This document shows, one piece after another, positions 19,072 to 27,876 of a DNA stretch of 64,000 nucleotides; the first letter of the stretch is position 1, and every line of letters begins with the position of its first letter. Below the pieces are notes generated by a model. The model ran no database searches and was not told the origin of the DNA. It worked only from the letters and a program-made list of their open reading frames with translations. The stretch is from Propioniferax innocua (GTDB lineage Bacteria > Actinomycetota > Actinomycetes > Propionibacteriales > Propionibacteriaceae), in assembly GCF_006716235.1 (NCBI RefSeq), contig NZ_VFOR01000002.1, positions 372,001 to 436,000 on the forward strand, in the 5' to 3' direction. Position numbers and translations under genes: made by a program.

Positions 19072-19158
19072 CGGCGTCCTCATCCATGGCGGGCGGATAC
19101 CGACACGGGCCTTCGCGCGTTTCCCCACCGGAATCACAACCTTGTAACCTTGACCCTG

Positions 19159-20517
19159 ATGAGGTCTCGTCGTATCCGCCAGATTCTGCCGTGGTTGGTG
19201 GGTGTCGTGACATCTGCATCCTTGATCGCCGCCGGCGCATTGCCGTCCATCAGTGATGCACGTGCCGATGCCCCCACGGCCGCTGTGGCGACGCCCGCCG
19301 CGAGCCCCACCGTGACCCCCTCGCCCACGCCGAAGTCTGCCCCAGTGGCACCGGCGATGGTGAACCGTCCTGCGAAGTCGCCTCCCACTATCACCCGCGC
19401 CGAACGGCAGGCGAGCGCCAAACCCTTCAAGGATCCGCTGCGTGAGCTCGGTACGTGCGAGATGCGTTTCAGCGCCGTGGGTGCGTCGTTCACGCAAGCC
19501 AATTCCGAAGATGTCGTGGACGACGGCAAGGACGGCTCGTGGATGGCCGAGGGCAAGGTCGGTAACCGCTCCTGGGCGTACTGGGCCAATGAGGATCCCC
19601 AGCTCCTGCTCGACGGAGGCTGGGCACAGGGTGGCCTGGAGACCTCGGATATCGCCGAACGCGTGCAGCGGTCGTGGTTTCCCGTCGACACCAACCTGGT
19701 GATCCTGCTGGGCACCAACAACCTGTTGCACGGCACCCCCATCGACGAGGCACCGGCCGATATCGAGCGCATCGTGCGCACTTCTGGTATCTCTCCCGAC
19801 CGCGTCTACCTGGTGCAGTTGCCACCCAGCAATGTGACCCCGGAGAAGATCGGCCCGTACAACAAGATGTTGGCAACAACTGCCGCGGAGAACGGCTTCC
19901 ACTTGGTCGATGTCTCCACGTTCCTCGACAGCGGTTCGGGTTCATACCGTCAGGGCGCCACCAATGACGGTATCCATCTCACGCGGGACAACGCCCAACG
20001 AGTGGGACGTAGCATCGCCGCGGCGATCAACGCCAACAGCGGGTGCCAGCGCCTGCCGGCCTTCGATGAGATGGCAGCAGAACATGATCTCGGTGACCCC
20101 GTCGACGTTCCCCACTGTGAATTGCCCGACGGCGGCTGCGTGCAACTCTTCCAGCGTGGTGCCCTGCGTCGCTCCAATGCAGGCGACCCGACGCTGCTGC
20201 CCGCCCGTGTCACCAAGACCTGGCGAGATTTCGGCGTCGCCGCACTCGGTAATCCGATCGAGAATCCCAACTGCGAGATCGACGCCGACGCCTGCCGCAC
20301 ACGCTTTGAACTGGGCACCATGTACTCCACCGATGATGAAGCCTTCGTGGTGCGCGGCGACATCCTCCGTACCTACCGCGACCAGGGATCCGAGGAGGGA
20401 TCTCTCGGCGTTCCGACCGCCGAGGAGATCTGCGACGATGACGGCTGCAGCCAGGCCTTCGAAGGCGGCACGATCGAATGGACGCCCACCGAGGGCGCCG
20501 AAATCGAAAAGCAGTGA
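19159..20517 (+). CDS. Exported SGNH-hydrolase-like protein with C-terminal LGFP-like repeats
   Basis: 452 residues from the ATG at 19159 (a TTG at 19150 is also open). Signal peptide IRQILPWLVGVVTSASLIAA ends near ARADA. An Ala/Pro/Thr linker leads to an SGNH-like domain with GASFTQAN, LLGTNNLLHG (Asn kept) and DGIHLTRDNA. The last ~160 residues hold about three imperfect LGFP-type repeats, the clearest being SLGVPTAEE followed by QAFEGGTIEW. LGFP repeats are linked to cell-wall attachment in actinobacteria. Paralogue of the preceding gene; converges with the GTPase operon. Confidence 0.82.
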   Translation: MRSRRIRQILPWLVGVVTSASLIAAGALPSISDARADAPTAAVATPAASPTVTPSPTPKSAPVAPAMVNRPAKSPPTITRAERQASAKPFKDPLRELGTCEMRFSAVGASFTQANSEDVVDDGKDGSWMAEGKVGNRSWAYWANEDPQLLLDGGWAQGGLETSDIAERVQRSWFPVDTNLVILLGTNNLLHGTPIDEAPADIERIVRTSGISPDRVYLVQLPPSNVTPEKIGPYNKMLATTAAENGFHLVDVSTFLDSGSGSYRQGATNDGIHLTRDNAQRVGRSIAAAINANSGCQRLPAFDEMAAEHDLGDPVDVPHCELPDGGCVQLFQRGALRRSNAGDPTLLPARVTKTWRDFGVAALGNPIENPNCEIDADACRTRFELGTMYSTDDEAFVVRGDILRTYRDQGSEEGSLGVPTAEEICDDDGCSQAFEGGTIEWTPTEGAEIEKQ

Positions 20518-20626
20518 CAGCCGCGAAGAAGTGATGCTCGGCCGCCGCCACTGTCGACGGCCAAGCCTCAGGGGGCCTGTCCTCCACAGGGTTTCAGCTG
20601 GCCCGTGTGTCAGATGGCCCCGTGTT

Positions 20627-21769
20627 TCAGATGGCCCCGTCGCAGCGCAGGGACCACCTGATCGGGTCCAGGCAGCGGAATGATGCGATGCCGTGGTCAT
20701 GCAGAGATTCGCCACGCGTCGGGGCCCCGAGTGCGGAGACGACGAAGAAACGGTGATCGAACGGTTGCCCGGTGTGGGGGCGCTCCACAGCGGTGACGAT
20801 CCGGTTGGCGTGCAGGCGCTGCAGCAATGAGCGCACCTCGGCGTTCAGGAGCAGACCATCGCCTTCGTCATACCCGGGCATGAGGGTTCCGGGGTCGCGC
20901 ATGAAGGCGGCGCCGGCGTTGGACATGATGCGGCTCAGCTCGGTATCGGCCACCTGCGTGAGCGTCTGCATGGTGTCGAACTTGCTGAGCACGACGCCGA
21001 GTCGCGGACGCCCCTGCCCGATGAGGAGATTCAGGTTGTTCAGCACCACCGCCGGGTCGCCGCCCTCGTGGAGCTGGGCGGGGATGAGGTCCTGCAACTG
21101 GTTGCGCACTTCGGACACCCGCGTGGGGTCGAACATGAACAGCACAGTGGACGCGTGCTCGAAGAAGGCGAGGTGTGCCTGACCCTCGACGCGATTCTCG
21201 AGGTCCTCCCCCGCCACATCGCGCAGCACGATGTAGCGACGTTGCCCGTTGAGAACGCCCAACGACAGGATGATGGGCTGACGCTGATACGAGTCGGCAA
21301 GATTCGCACGGGGCGTCGGTGCGATGATGCCGCGTGCTTCGAACAGCGGCTTCTCGTACACGTTCTCGTACATCTGGCGGCTGGCCCCATCGGCGAACTC
21401 GACAGTGGTGTCGTGGGCATCGGCGAACAGCTCCAGCAGTTTCACCAGGACGCCGATGTAGACGCTCTTTCCCGTGGCGCGGGCACCGGCCAGTGCGATG
21501 CAGGTGGCCTGCCCACTTCGCCAATCCGGCGGCAGCGCCATGTGGCAGTTCGGGCAACATTCGGTGAGTCCGCCACCGCATTCGCGGCATTGCGGCAACT
21601 CGGGCACCCACTCGGGGGTCGGGCCGGAGAACCGACCGATCGGCGGGTTCTCCACCGGAGAACCGTGCAGCAGCGAAGCCCGCTCGTCATGCTGAACCGT
21701 GCAACGGTTACGACAGCAGGCCGCGTACTGCGTGCCGAGCGTCACAAAACAGTGCGGGCACTTGGTCAT
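20627..21769 (-). CDS. Zinc-ribbon TRAFAC-type GTPase (DO-GTPase-like), last gene of the 8-gene operon
   Basis: 380 residues. The N-terminal ~85 residues carry zinc-ribbon-like Cys pairs (CPHC, CC...C, CREC, CPNC). A P-loop GTPase domain follows: G1 GARATGKS (~94-101), G3-type DVAGED (~184-189) and G4-type LSKFD (~260). The combination of double zinc ribbon and such a GTPase matches, from memory, Pfam double-GTPase (DO-GTPase) proteins operonic with GAP1. No membrane helix, so cytosolic. ATG overlaps the upstream vWA stop (ATGA). Cellular function not known. Confidence 0.82.
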   Translation of the reverse strand: MTKCPHCFVTLGTQYAACCRNRCTVQHDERASLLHGSPVENPPIGRFSGPTPEWVPELPQCRECGGGLTECCPNCHMALPPDWRSGQATCIALAGARATGKSVYIGVLVKLLELFADAHDTTVEFADGASRQMYENVYEKPLFEARGIIAPTPRANLADSYQRQPIILSLGVLNGQRRYIVLRDVAGEDLENRVEGQAHLAFFEHASTVLFMFDPTRVSEVRNQLQDLIPAQLHEGGDPAVVLNNLNLLIGQGRPRLGVVLSKFDTMQTLTQVADTELSRIMSNAGAAFMRDPGTLMPGYDEGDGLLLNAEVRSLLQRLHANRIVTAVERPHTGQPFDHRFFVVSALGAPTRGESLHDHGIASFRCLDPIRWSLRCDGAI

Positions 21770-22722
21770 GCCGCACCTCCGGCAAGGCCGGTCACGAGCC
21801 CACGGACCAGATCACGCAGAGCCTGCCCGTCCTTCAGCAGGGTGTCGGAGAGTGAGCCTCGCCCCCATTCGGGGACCGGCGCGAGGCTGGCGTCTGCGTC
21901 CGACGGAACCGCCGACCAGGTGGATGCCGGCGCGAGGACGAGCCAGTGGGCGTCGGGGCGTCCCACCACGGCGTCACTGACGATGCAGGTACGCCCGCGG
22001 TCAACCGGGTCGAGGCGAACCGATCCGGCCAATGGCTGGCTCAGAGCCGCATCGTTGGAGGCACGTCCGAGTTCAGCCACCGGCACCTCGGGAAGATCGG
22101 TGGCCGACGCCCCGGCGAGGCGCACCCGGACATCATCGCTCACCACCTGCGCGACGCCGACGACAACCTCGATCGCCGACGTGAGCGAACCTTCCTCCAT
22201 GAGGGGCCGCATCGACGCCGAACAGTCGACCAGAACCGTCAGATCGGAACGGTTCTCCCGGGGCGCGCGCTCGGTGCCCAGTACCTCCCGGGCGGCATCA
22301 CGGGCCGCAGCCGCGAGCTCGGGGAGCTCGGTCTGAGTGACCACTCCCAGCGAGCCAAGACGCAGGCGTCCACCATCGGGCACCACCTCGATCAGATCGC
22401 GTCCGGTGAGACCAGAGAGGTCCACCTGGCCGAGCACGGCACGCTGCGGATCATGGTCGCCCCGTACCTCGATCTCCGCGGTGCACGAGATGACCGTCGC
22501 CGAGCCGAATGTGCCGCCCCCGGCCGGGGATACCCGGATGATCGCGGTTTCGTCGATGACCGGCACGATCATCTTGTCGGAGGTCGGCCGCAACGCGCGG
22601 GTGTCGGGCCGCCCGTCCACGAAGATGTTGAGCTCGACACCTCCTGCTCCGCTGATCCGGAACGTGATCGGCTTCGCAGGCAGCGTCACGGGCTTGTCGC
22701 CCTCGAGTACATGGGTGGGCAT
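21766..22722 (-). CDS. Cytosolic von Willebrand factor A (vWA) domain protein of the GTPase operon
   Basis: 318 residues from the ATG at 22722, immediately after the upstream stop and preceded by a GGAAGG-type site; a longer frame from 22749 would overlap that gene. The first ~130 residues are beta-rich and may form a small regulatory domain. The vWA domain starts near residue 160 with an intact MIDAS first motif DCSASM. No signal peptide. vWA proteins often act as metal-dependent scaffolds next to NTPases, and this gene sits between GAP1 and GTPase genes, so it is probably an adaptor. Confidence 0.82.
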   Translation of the reverse strand: MPTHVLEGDKPVTLPAKPITFRISGAGGVELNIFVDGRPDTRALRPTSDKMIVPVIDETAIIRVSPAGGGTFGSATVISCTAEIEVRGDHDPQRAVLGQVDLSGLTGRDLIEVVPDGGRLRLGSLGVVTQTELPELAAAARDAAREVLGTERAPRENRSDLTVLVDCSASMRPLMEEGSLTSAIEVVVGVAQVVSDDVRVRLAGASATDLPEVPVAELGRASNDAALSQPLAGSVRLDPVDRGRTCIVSDAVVGRPDAHWLVLAPASTWSAVPSDADASLAPVPEWGRGSLSDTLLKDGQALRDLVRGLVTGLAGGAA

Positions 22723-22723
22723 G

Positions 22724-25303
22724 TCACCATCCTTCCCGACGACGCTCACGGCGCAGCCAGTGATTCAGCCAACGTTCCAAAGATTTGATGTCTCGCTCAC
22801 CGAGGCCCGGCACACTCGACACTGCGGCGATGATCTCATCACTGCCACCATGAGCCGCCTGCTCCTGCAGCAGCGCGACCACCAAGGGCACGGTCTCGGT
22901 GCGAGTCGTCGCTCCCAGCCCGAACAACCAGGTGAGGGCACGTGCGGTCGTCCCGCTGTCCGGGGCCTCCTCGTACAGGGGCGACCCCTGCGCCCTACGA
23001 GCGAAGACCTCCACGAGCCTGGGCACCGACAGCGCCTGCGGCCCCCACTCCGAGAGCATCTTCACCTCATCGGCGCTCATCCGATCGGGTTGGTCCAGTG
23101 CATCGGGAACGGCGACGAGTGTGCCGTGGAGCAATGTGGCAGCCAGAACGAGATGTGCGCGGTGCCGTGCCGCTGGGTCCTGGACCGGGTGCAGTGCAGC
23201 AGCAGCCGCGACCGCCCGGGCCTGCCCCACCACCAGGGGCGGGGGGCCGAGGGGCTTGCCCTGCTCGAGGCGCAAAGCCGCCAGATACCCCAGCATGGCG
23301 TCCGGGCCACGCTGCAACAGCATCCACACCTCTCGCCAGTCGGATGTGTCACCGGTACCCAACAGGTGTGGAAGGTGCCAGGCACGCGGCACCTGTGGGC
23401 CGAATCGTTGAACCATCGAGCGCGTGCGGCACGCATCGAACGGCGGGACGACCAGCGAACTCACCGTGTCAGGGGTGAGGCGTCGCCCCTGGTCGTCCAC
23501 CCCACCGGCCTGGAGTTGCGCCCACGCCGCGATGAATCGGGCATGCTCGGGGGCATCGGCCTGACGCACCGCAGCGAAGGCCAGTTCGGTGAGCATCGGT
23601 GCCACGCTCGGTGGTCTGCGCCCCGTGTTGCGGCTGGGGTCGACGTTCGTGAGTGGATCTGGCTCATCGGCTGCAGGACCCAGAAGATCCACCACCGGGG
23701 ACGCCAACAGGGCACCGGGAGGGCGGCGCCCCCACTGCATCTGCGGATGCCGAGCGATCTCACCCCACAGCAGGTGCCTGGTCTCGGCTCCCAGCTCCTT
23801 GAGCTGCAGGGCCAACTCGTGACCGCCTTCAAGGTCGATCAGCCGCGGGACGAGTTGCTTCCGGACCTGCTCGATCATGAGCTGACGCAGCGTCCCATCG
23901 CGTTCCAGCCCCATGCGCAATGCCAGTTCGATCGCATGGATCAGAACCACCGGATCGGACGCATGCATCCGTGTGATGGCCGACGCCACCCACTCACCAT
24001 TGACCGCATCGGGTTTGAGGTGCCGGGCGGGGAGTTTCCCGGGGCCAGGCCGCGCCAGCCACTGCTCGTCCTCCAGCGCCAGACCCACGTAGGTGGCCAC
24101 GGCTGCCTCGGCCAGCACCAGGTTGCGTTCGGGTTCATCGTCGTGGGCGCCTTGCAGAACCACGTGATGCCATGCCTCCGCCGTCGATCCGGCGTCAGCG
24201 GCAAGGCCATCTGCCACGACGTCGTACAGCTCGCTGTTCCGCAGCTCATCGGGCGAATATCGGGCGATGATCGTCGTGGCCTCGTGCGCGAGATCGGAGT
24301 CGGGATCCCGCGCGATCAGCAATGCTGCGGGCCAGGCCGGATGCAGACCACGATCTCCGACACTCACGGCGGCGGCGTCCATCTCGGTGACCGCTTCGAC
24401 GAAGGTGGCGGGGTCTGCGCACAGTTCCAGGATCATGGCCGACCACGGCGTGGCGGGGATCGCATCACCGCGGTCAGTGCGGTGCTCTCCGCCCAGATCG
24501 GCGACCTCCACATGGGCTGCGGTGTCGATCACCACGACCTTGTCGTTGTGTGCCAGCTCCGGCACGTCCAAGCGCGGTACGCAGATGATTTCGATGCCGT
24601 GACCGATGGCGTGCCGCAGGCCGGAGGCCCGTTCCAGCGTCGAGAAGGAGATGTGCGCCGCCGCACCCGCCGAGGTGCACAGGCTGACCGCTGCGATCCA
24701 GTTGGCGGCCTCGTCGACGTCTTCGGTGGCGAGCACCACGGGCAGTCCACCCGCGCGGTGGCCTGCCAGAGCATCAAGGATCGCTGCGAGGGTGTTGGTC
24801 CGCCACTGACGCGGCGCGAACAGCCAGCTCGCCACGGTCCTGCGGTCCACGTGCCCGCGGCCGGGAACCTCACCTGTGAGGTCGGCTCCAAGAACGGCCT
24901 CGGGCCCATACGGGATGAGCCAGTCAGGACTCCGCCATCGCTCGATGGGGCGAAGCCCGTCGGTCGGGTCGAAGTCGTGGTCCACCAGCACGTGGGCGAA
25001 CACATTTCCCGGACGCCCCGAGGCATCGACCCCTGCCGGCGCGAGATGCCACGTGACCAATGCCTCGGCATCATCCAGACGCACCGGCATGTGCATCATC
25101 TGGTGCGGCAGTTCGGTGATCTCGGCAGGCGTCGGGAAACGCGGAAGTTCCACTCCGGCGTCGAGCTGCGTTGCGACGTGCCCGCACAGGAGCCGTTGCT
25201 CCTCCGCGGAGAGTCCTCCCGTGACATCCTTGACCTGCCAGCCTCCCCCGTTCCCGTCGCGGCGGTCGAACGACGAGTACGTCAACTGGGCGAAGCGCGT
25301 CAC
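22724..25303 (-). CDS. GTPase-associated protein 1 (GAP1)-like protein
   Basis: 859 residues from the GTG at 25303, which overlaps the previous stop as GTGA; the open frame extends upstream to 25426 inside that gene. The N-terminus has FAQLTYSSFD followed by GGGWQVKDV, and near residue 90 VDASGRPGNVFAHVLV. This order is what I remember of the GAP1 N-terminal domain (type 2). The rest is largely helical with many Ala/Leu/His segments and no catalytic motif I recognise. No membrane helix. Presumed partner or regulator of the GTPase encoded two genes downstream. Confidence 0.78.
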   Translation of the reverse strand: MTRFAQLTYSSFDRRDGNGGGWQVKDVTGGLSAEEQRLLCGHVATQLDAGVELPRFPTPAEITELPHQMMHMPVRLDDAEALVTWHLAPAGVDASGRPGNVFAHVLVDHDFDPTDGLRPIERWRSPDWLIPYGPEAVLGADLTGEVPGRGHVDRRTVASWLFAPRQWRTNTLAAILDALAGHRAGGLPVVLATEDVDEAANWIAAVSLCTSAGAAAHISFSTLERASGLRHAIGHGIEIICVPRLDVPELAHNDKVVVIDTAAHVEVADLGGEHRTDRGDAIPATPWSAMILELCADPATFVEAVTEMDAAAVSVGDRGLHPAWPAALLIARDPDSDLAHEATTIIARYSPDELRNSELYDVVADGLAADAGSTAEAWHHVVLQGAHDDEPERNLVLAEAAVATYVGLALEDEQWLARPGPGKLPARHLKPDAVNGEWVASAITRMHASDPVVLIHAIELALRMGLERDGTLRQLMIEQVRKQLVPRLIDLEGGHELALQLKELGAETRHLLWGEIARHPQMQWGRRPPGALLASPVVDLLGPAADEPDPLTNVDPSRNTGRRPPSVAPMLTELAFAAVRQADAPEHARFIAAWAQLQAGGVDDQGRRLTPDTVSSLVVPPFDACRTRSMVQRFGPQVPRAWHLPHLLGTGDTSDWREVWMLLQRGPDAMLGYLAALRLEQGKPLGPPPLVVGQARAVAAAAALHPVQDPAARHRAHLVLAATLLHGTLVAVPDALDQPDRMSADEVKMLSEWGPQALSVPRLVEVFARRAQGSPLYEEAPDSGTTARALTWLFGLGATTRTETVPLVVALLQEQAAHGGSDEIIAAVSSVPGLGERDIKSLERWLNHWLRRERRREGW

Positions 25304-27876
25304 GACGGATTGCCGATCCGCAACAGGTGCACCGGTGGATCCAGCACCGCGATCGTGCCCGAGGGCGGGGTGAAATCGATGAACAGCCGCATCCAGCCCT
25401 GATTGCTCGGCAACGCAGCCGCCCACCAGATCTCTCCGGTGTCCGGCCCGATCGTCGGCCTGAACCGCTGCGAGGCATGCCCCCCGGTCTGTGGCATCAC
25501 CGGCAGCTGCTGCCCATCGTTGATGTCCAGTGGCAGACGCTCGTGATTGAACACAAATGCCATCGGTGGCTCACCCTGTTGATGCAGATCGGTGGTCATC
25601 GCGATGAGCGCCCACGGACGTCCGTCTCCCCCGGGCTGAACCTGCACGGTGTAGTTGATCTTCAGCAGCGGTGGTGAGGTGATCGTCGTGGGACGCCCCT
25701 CCACCGAACTGCCCTCGCTGAAGGCGACTGACACCAGATGCAGGTCACAGCCGAGAGGATCCAGCGGCTGCGAGAAATGGAGGCCGCCGAAACGTTCGTA
25801 GGCATCGGCGGAGATCTCCGCGATCGGTTGGGACGAGGTGATCGTCTCCTCGGCGCTCTGACCGATCGGCCCGGAGTAGACCTTCACATTCGCTGCACCG
25901 GCAGGCCAGGCCATCGTCAACACCTGCTGACTGACACGCTCGATGAGCTTGGCGTCGGTCACCGGAGAGGTTCGGACGCGGGAGATCGTGCGTCCGACCC
26001 GAGCCTGCCCATCAAGCAGCGTCACCGGGGTGAAGTAGGTACGCGACCATCCCCGCGGCCACGGCACCTCCTGCATGCGGGACTTGCCGCCATCGGGCTG
26101 CACGGGGTGAGCCAGCTGGTCCTCACTGCGCAGCCCCATCTGGGGAAGTGCCTCCTGCGAGACGGTGTCGTTGTCCGCTCCCGCTCGCGGCCCATTCTGC
26201 GTGCGATAGATCTCCACATGACCGATCGGCGGCGGCGTCCACACGAGCGTGAACTGGGCGTCCTCGTCCTCACCGAGTTCGCAGTCCAGATCGACGACCG
26301 GTTCGAGAACAGCCGATGTCGTGACCGGGACCGAGGTCGGGAACGACAGCTGAGAACTGCCTTCGGCCTCCACCTGCAGCTGATAGTGGTACTTGCGCCC
26401 GGGCTCGGCGTCGTAGTCGACGAAACCACCAAGATTGTTCTCGTTGGCGCAGATGCGGAACTCCGGGCTACCGGCCCCAGCGCCCGCGCGTTCCTGCGGA
26501 ACGCGGTGGACCAGCACACGGCGCACCCCATGCGGCAGGGTCCACTGCCCGATGACCCGACCTTCATCCTCACGGATCACGACCTCGTCGGGGCGGGTCA
26601 CCACCGAGGCCTCGGCCACCAGAACCGGCTGCTCGGCACGGGCCGAATCCTGATCGGAACCGATATTGGCCCAGATCCGGTAGTGCCGCACCGCGGTGTG
26701 GAACGCACGGGTGTCGGTGAACACCGTCCTGTCGGTGATGCCCACGACATCGGCGTGCTCAGGTGAGATCGGCTGATGATCGTCGTCGGAGACGATCCGG
26801 TATTCCACGTACGGACCGGTCTGCTTGTCCCACGTGAGACGAACGCCGACGCCATCGCGCGTCGGTGACGTGCGGATCTGCCCCGGTTCGGTCTGAGGCC
26901 GAGTCAGATCGACCGGCGCGAACTGGTTCATCACGTTGTCGAGAGCAATGGGATCGTTCCAAGTCAGCGCTCCCGGATTCAGGGTCTCTGGACTCAGGGC
27001 CTCTGGGCTCAGGGGTTCTGGGCTCGGGGCCCCAGAACTCGGGGCCCCCGAACTGAAGGATTGGGAGTCCTGTGCTTGGGACGTCGCGGGCGCGGATGCC
27101 CCAGTACCTGCAGCGTTGTGATCCGCGTTCCCTCCCCCGTGTGCTCCGGCGGGCTGCGGTGTGTGCGCCGTGGCTTCGGTGGCGGCCCCGGACACCGTGT
27201 CACCGGCCTGCAGCCCAAGCTCCCCGGCGATCTGTTCGGCCAGCGACTTCAGCGACGCCGGAAGACCGGCGGCCACCTCGTCGATCCGACGCGGTTCAGC
27301 ATTCACGACCTGTCGGATATGGCGGTCCTTGAGCTCCGAGAGCCCCTGCCCGTCACGCCACATCAACAGACGCTGGACCTTCTCGCGTGGAGATTCGTTC
27401 GGCGGCGGTGCGGCCGACTGCTGCGGCTCTTCTGGCCCGGTGTTCCCGGGCTGTCCTGTCCGCAGGGACGTCGTCGCCTGGCTGTGTTCGGCAGCCGAAC
27501 GTGGCGGGGGCACGGCATCGACCGGCGCCACCGAAGGGTCCTGCCCCACCGCGCTGGGTTGGTGCATCGGACCGCTGGGTTGGTGCATCGGTCCGCTTGG
27601 CTGGTGCATCGGACCGCTGGGCTGATGCATCGGACCGACCGGTGGGCCGTCGGGATCGAGCCGCAGGGCGTCTGCCACCGGCGCCGGGTGCCCTTGGTTG
27701 ACCAGCCACAGCAAGTGCTGGATGACGCGTGCCCACCGATCCAGATCCGGGGTACGCAGATGTGCAGGGATCGCCCCGCGCGCACCGATCTCCCGCAGCG
27801 CGCGCTCGGACGGTGGGACCTCTCCCCGCGCCAACAGCGCGCGGGCCCACTCCATCAGTACCGCTGTGCGATCCAT
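25300..27876 (-). CDS. Fibronectin type III-like multidomain protein of the GTPase operon
   Basis: 858 residues. Residues 1-65 are a small helical region, then long low-complexity linkers (Met-His-Gln-Pro-Ser-Gly-Pro heptads and Ser-Pro-Glu pentads encoded by tandem repeats), interrupted by a helical segment near 165-210. From ~310 onward the protein is beta-rich with successive fibronectin-III-like modules; segments such as GVRLTWDKQTGPYVEYRI, FTLVWTPPPIGHVEIYR and LTMAWPAGAANVKVY recur with the expected Trp/Tyr spacing. No signal peptide or membrane helix, so probably cytosolic. ATG overlaps the upstream stop (ATGA). Confidence 0.78.
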   Translation of the reverse strand: MDRTAVLMEWARALLARGEVPPSERALREIGARGAIPAHLRTPDLDRWARVIQHLLWLVNQGHPAPVADALRLDPDGPPVGPMHQPSGPMHQPSGPMHQPSGPMHQPSAVGQDPSVAPVDAVPPPRSAAEHSQATTSLRTGQPGNTGPEEPQQSAAPPPNESPREKVQRLLMWRDGQGLSELKDRHIRQVVNAEPRRIDEVAAGLPASLKSLAEQIAGELGLQAGDTVSGAATEATAHTPQPAGAHGGGNADHNAAGTGASAPATSQAQDSQSFSSGAPSSGAPSPEPLSPEALSPETLNPGALTWNDPIALDNVMNQFAPVDLTRPQTEPGQIRTSPTRDGVGVRLTWDKQTGPYVEYRIVSDDDHQPISPEHADVVGITDRTVFTDTRAFHTAVRHYRIWANIGSDQDSARAEQPVLVAEASVVTRPDEVVIREDEGRVIGQWTLPHGVRRVLVHRVPQERAGAGAGSPEFRICANENNLGGFVDYDAEPGRKYHYQLQVEAEGSSQLSFPTSVPVTTSAVLEPVVDLDCELGEDEDAQFTLVWTPPPIGHVEIYRTQNGPRAGADNDTVSQEALPQMGLRSEDQLAHPVQPDGGKSRMQEVPWPRGWSRTYFTPVTLLDGQARVGRTISRVRTSPVTDAKLIERVSQQVLTMAWPAGAANVKVYSGPIGQSAEETITSSQPIAEISADAYERFGGLHFSQPLDPLGCDLHLVSVAFSEGSSVEGRPTTITSPPLLKINYTVQVQPGGDGRPWALIAMTTDLHQQGEPPMAFVFNHERLPLDINDGQQLPVMPQTGGHASQRFRPTIGPDTGEIWWAAALPSNQGWMRLFIDFTPPSGTIAVLDPPVHLLRIGNPS
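26978..27052. repeat. 15-bp tandem repeat inside the FN3-like gene
   Basis: Five abutting 15-bp units (26978-26992, 26993-27007, 27008-27022, 27023-27037, 27038-27052), in frame, encoding Ser-Pro-Glu-x-Leu and Ser-Gly-Ala-Pro-Ser pentads in a linker. Confidence 0.85.
27556..27639. repeat. 21-bp tandem repeat inside the FN3-like gene
   Basis: Four abutting 21-bp units (27556-27576, 27577-27597, 27598-27618, 27619-27639) differing at a few positions, in frame, encoding the heptad MHQPSGP. Confidence 0.9.

Noticed and set aside
22337-25402. 1021-codon plus-strand open frame opposite the GAP1-like gene
   Set aside because: Stops are rare in this frame because of G+C bias; no motif, and the coupled minus-strand operon is continuous.
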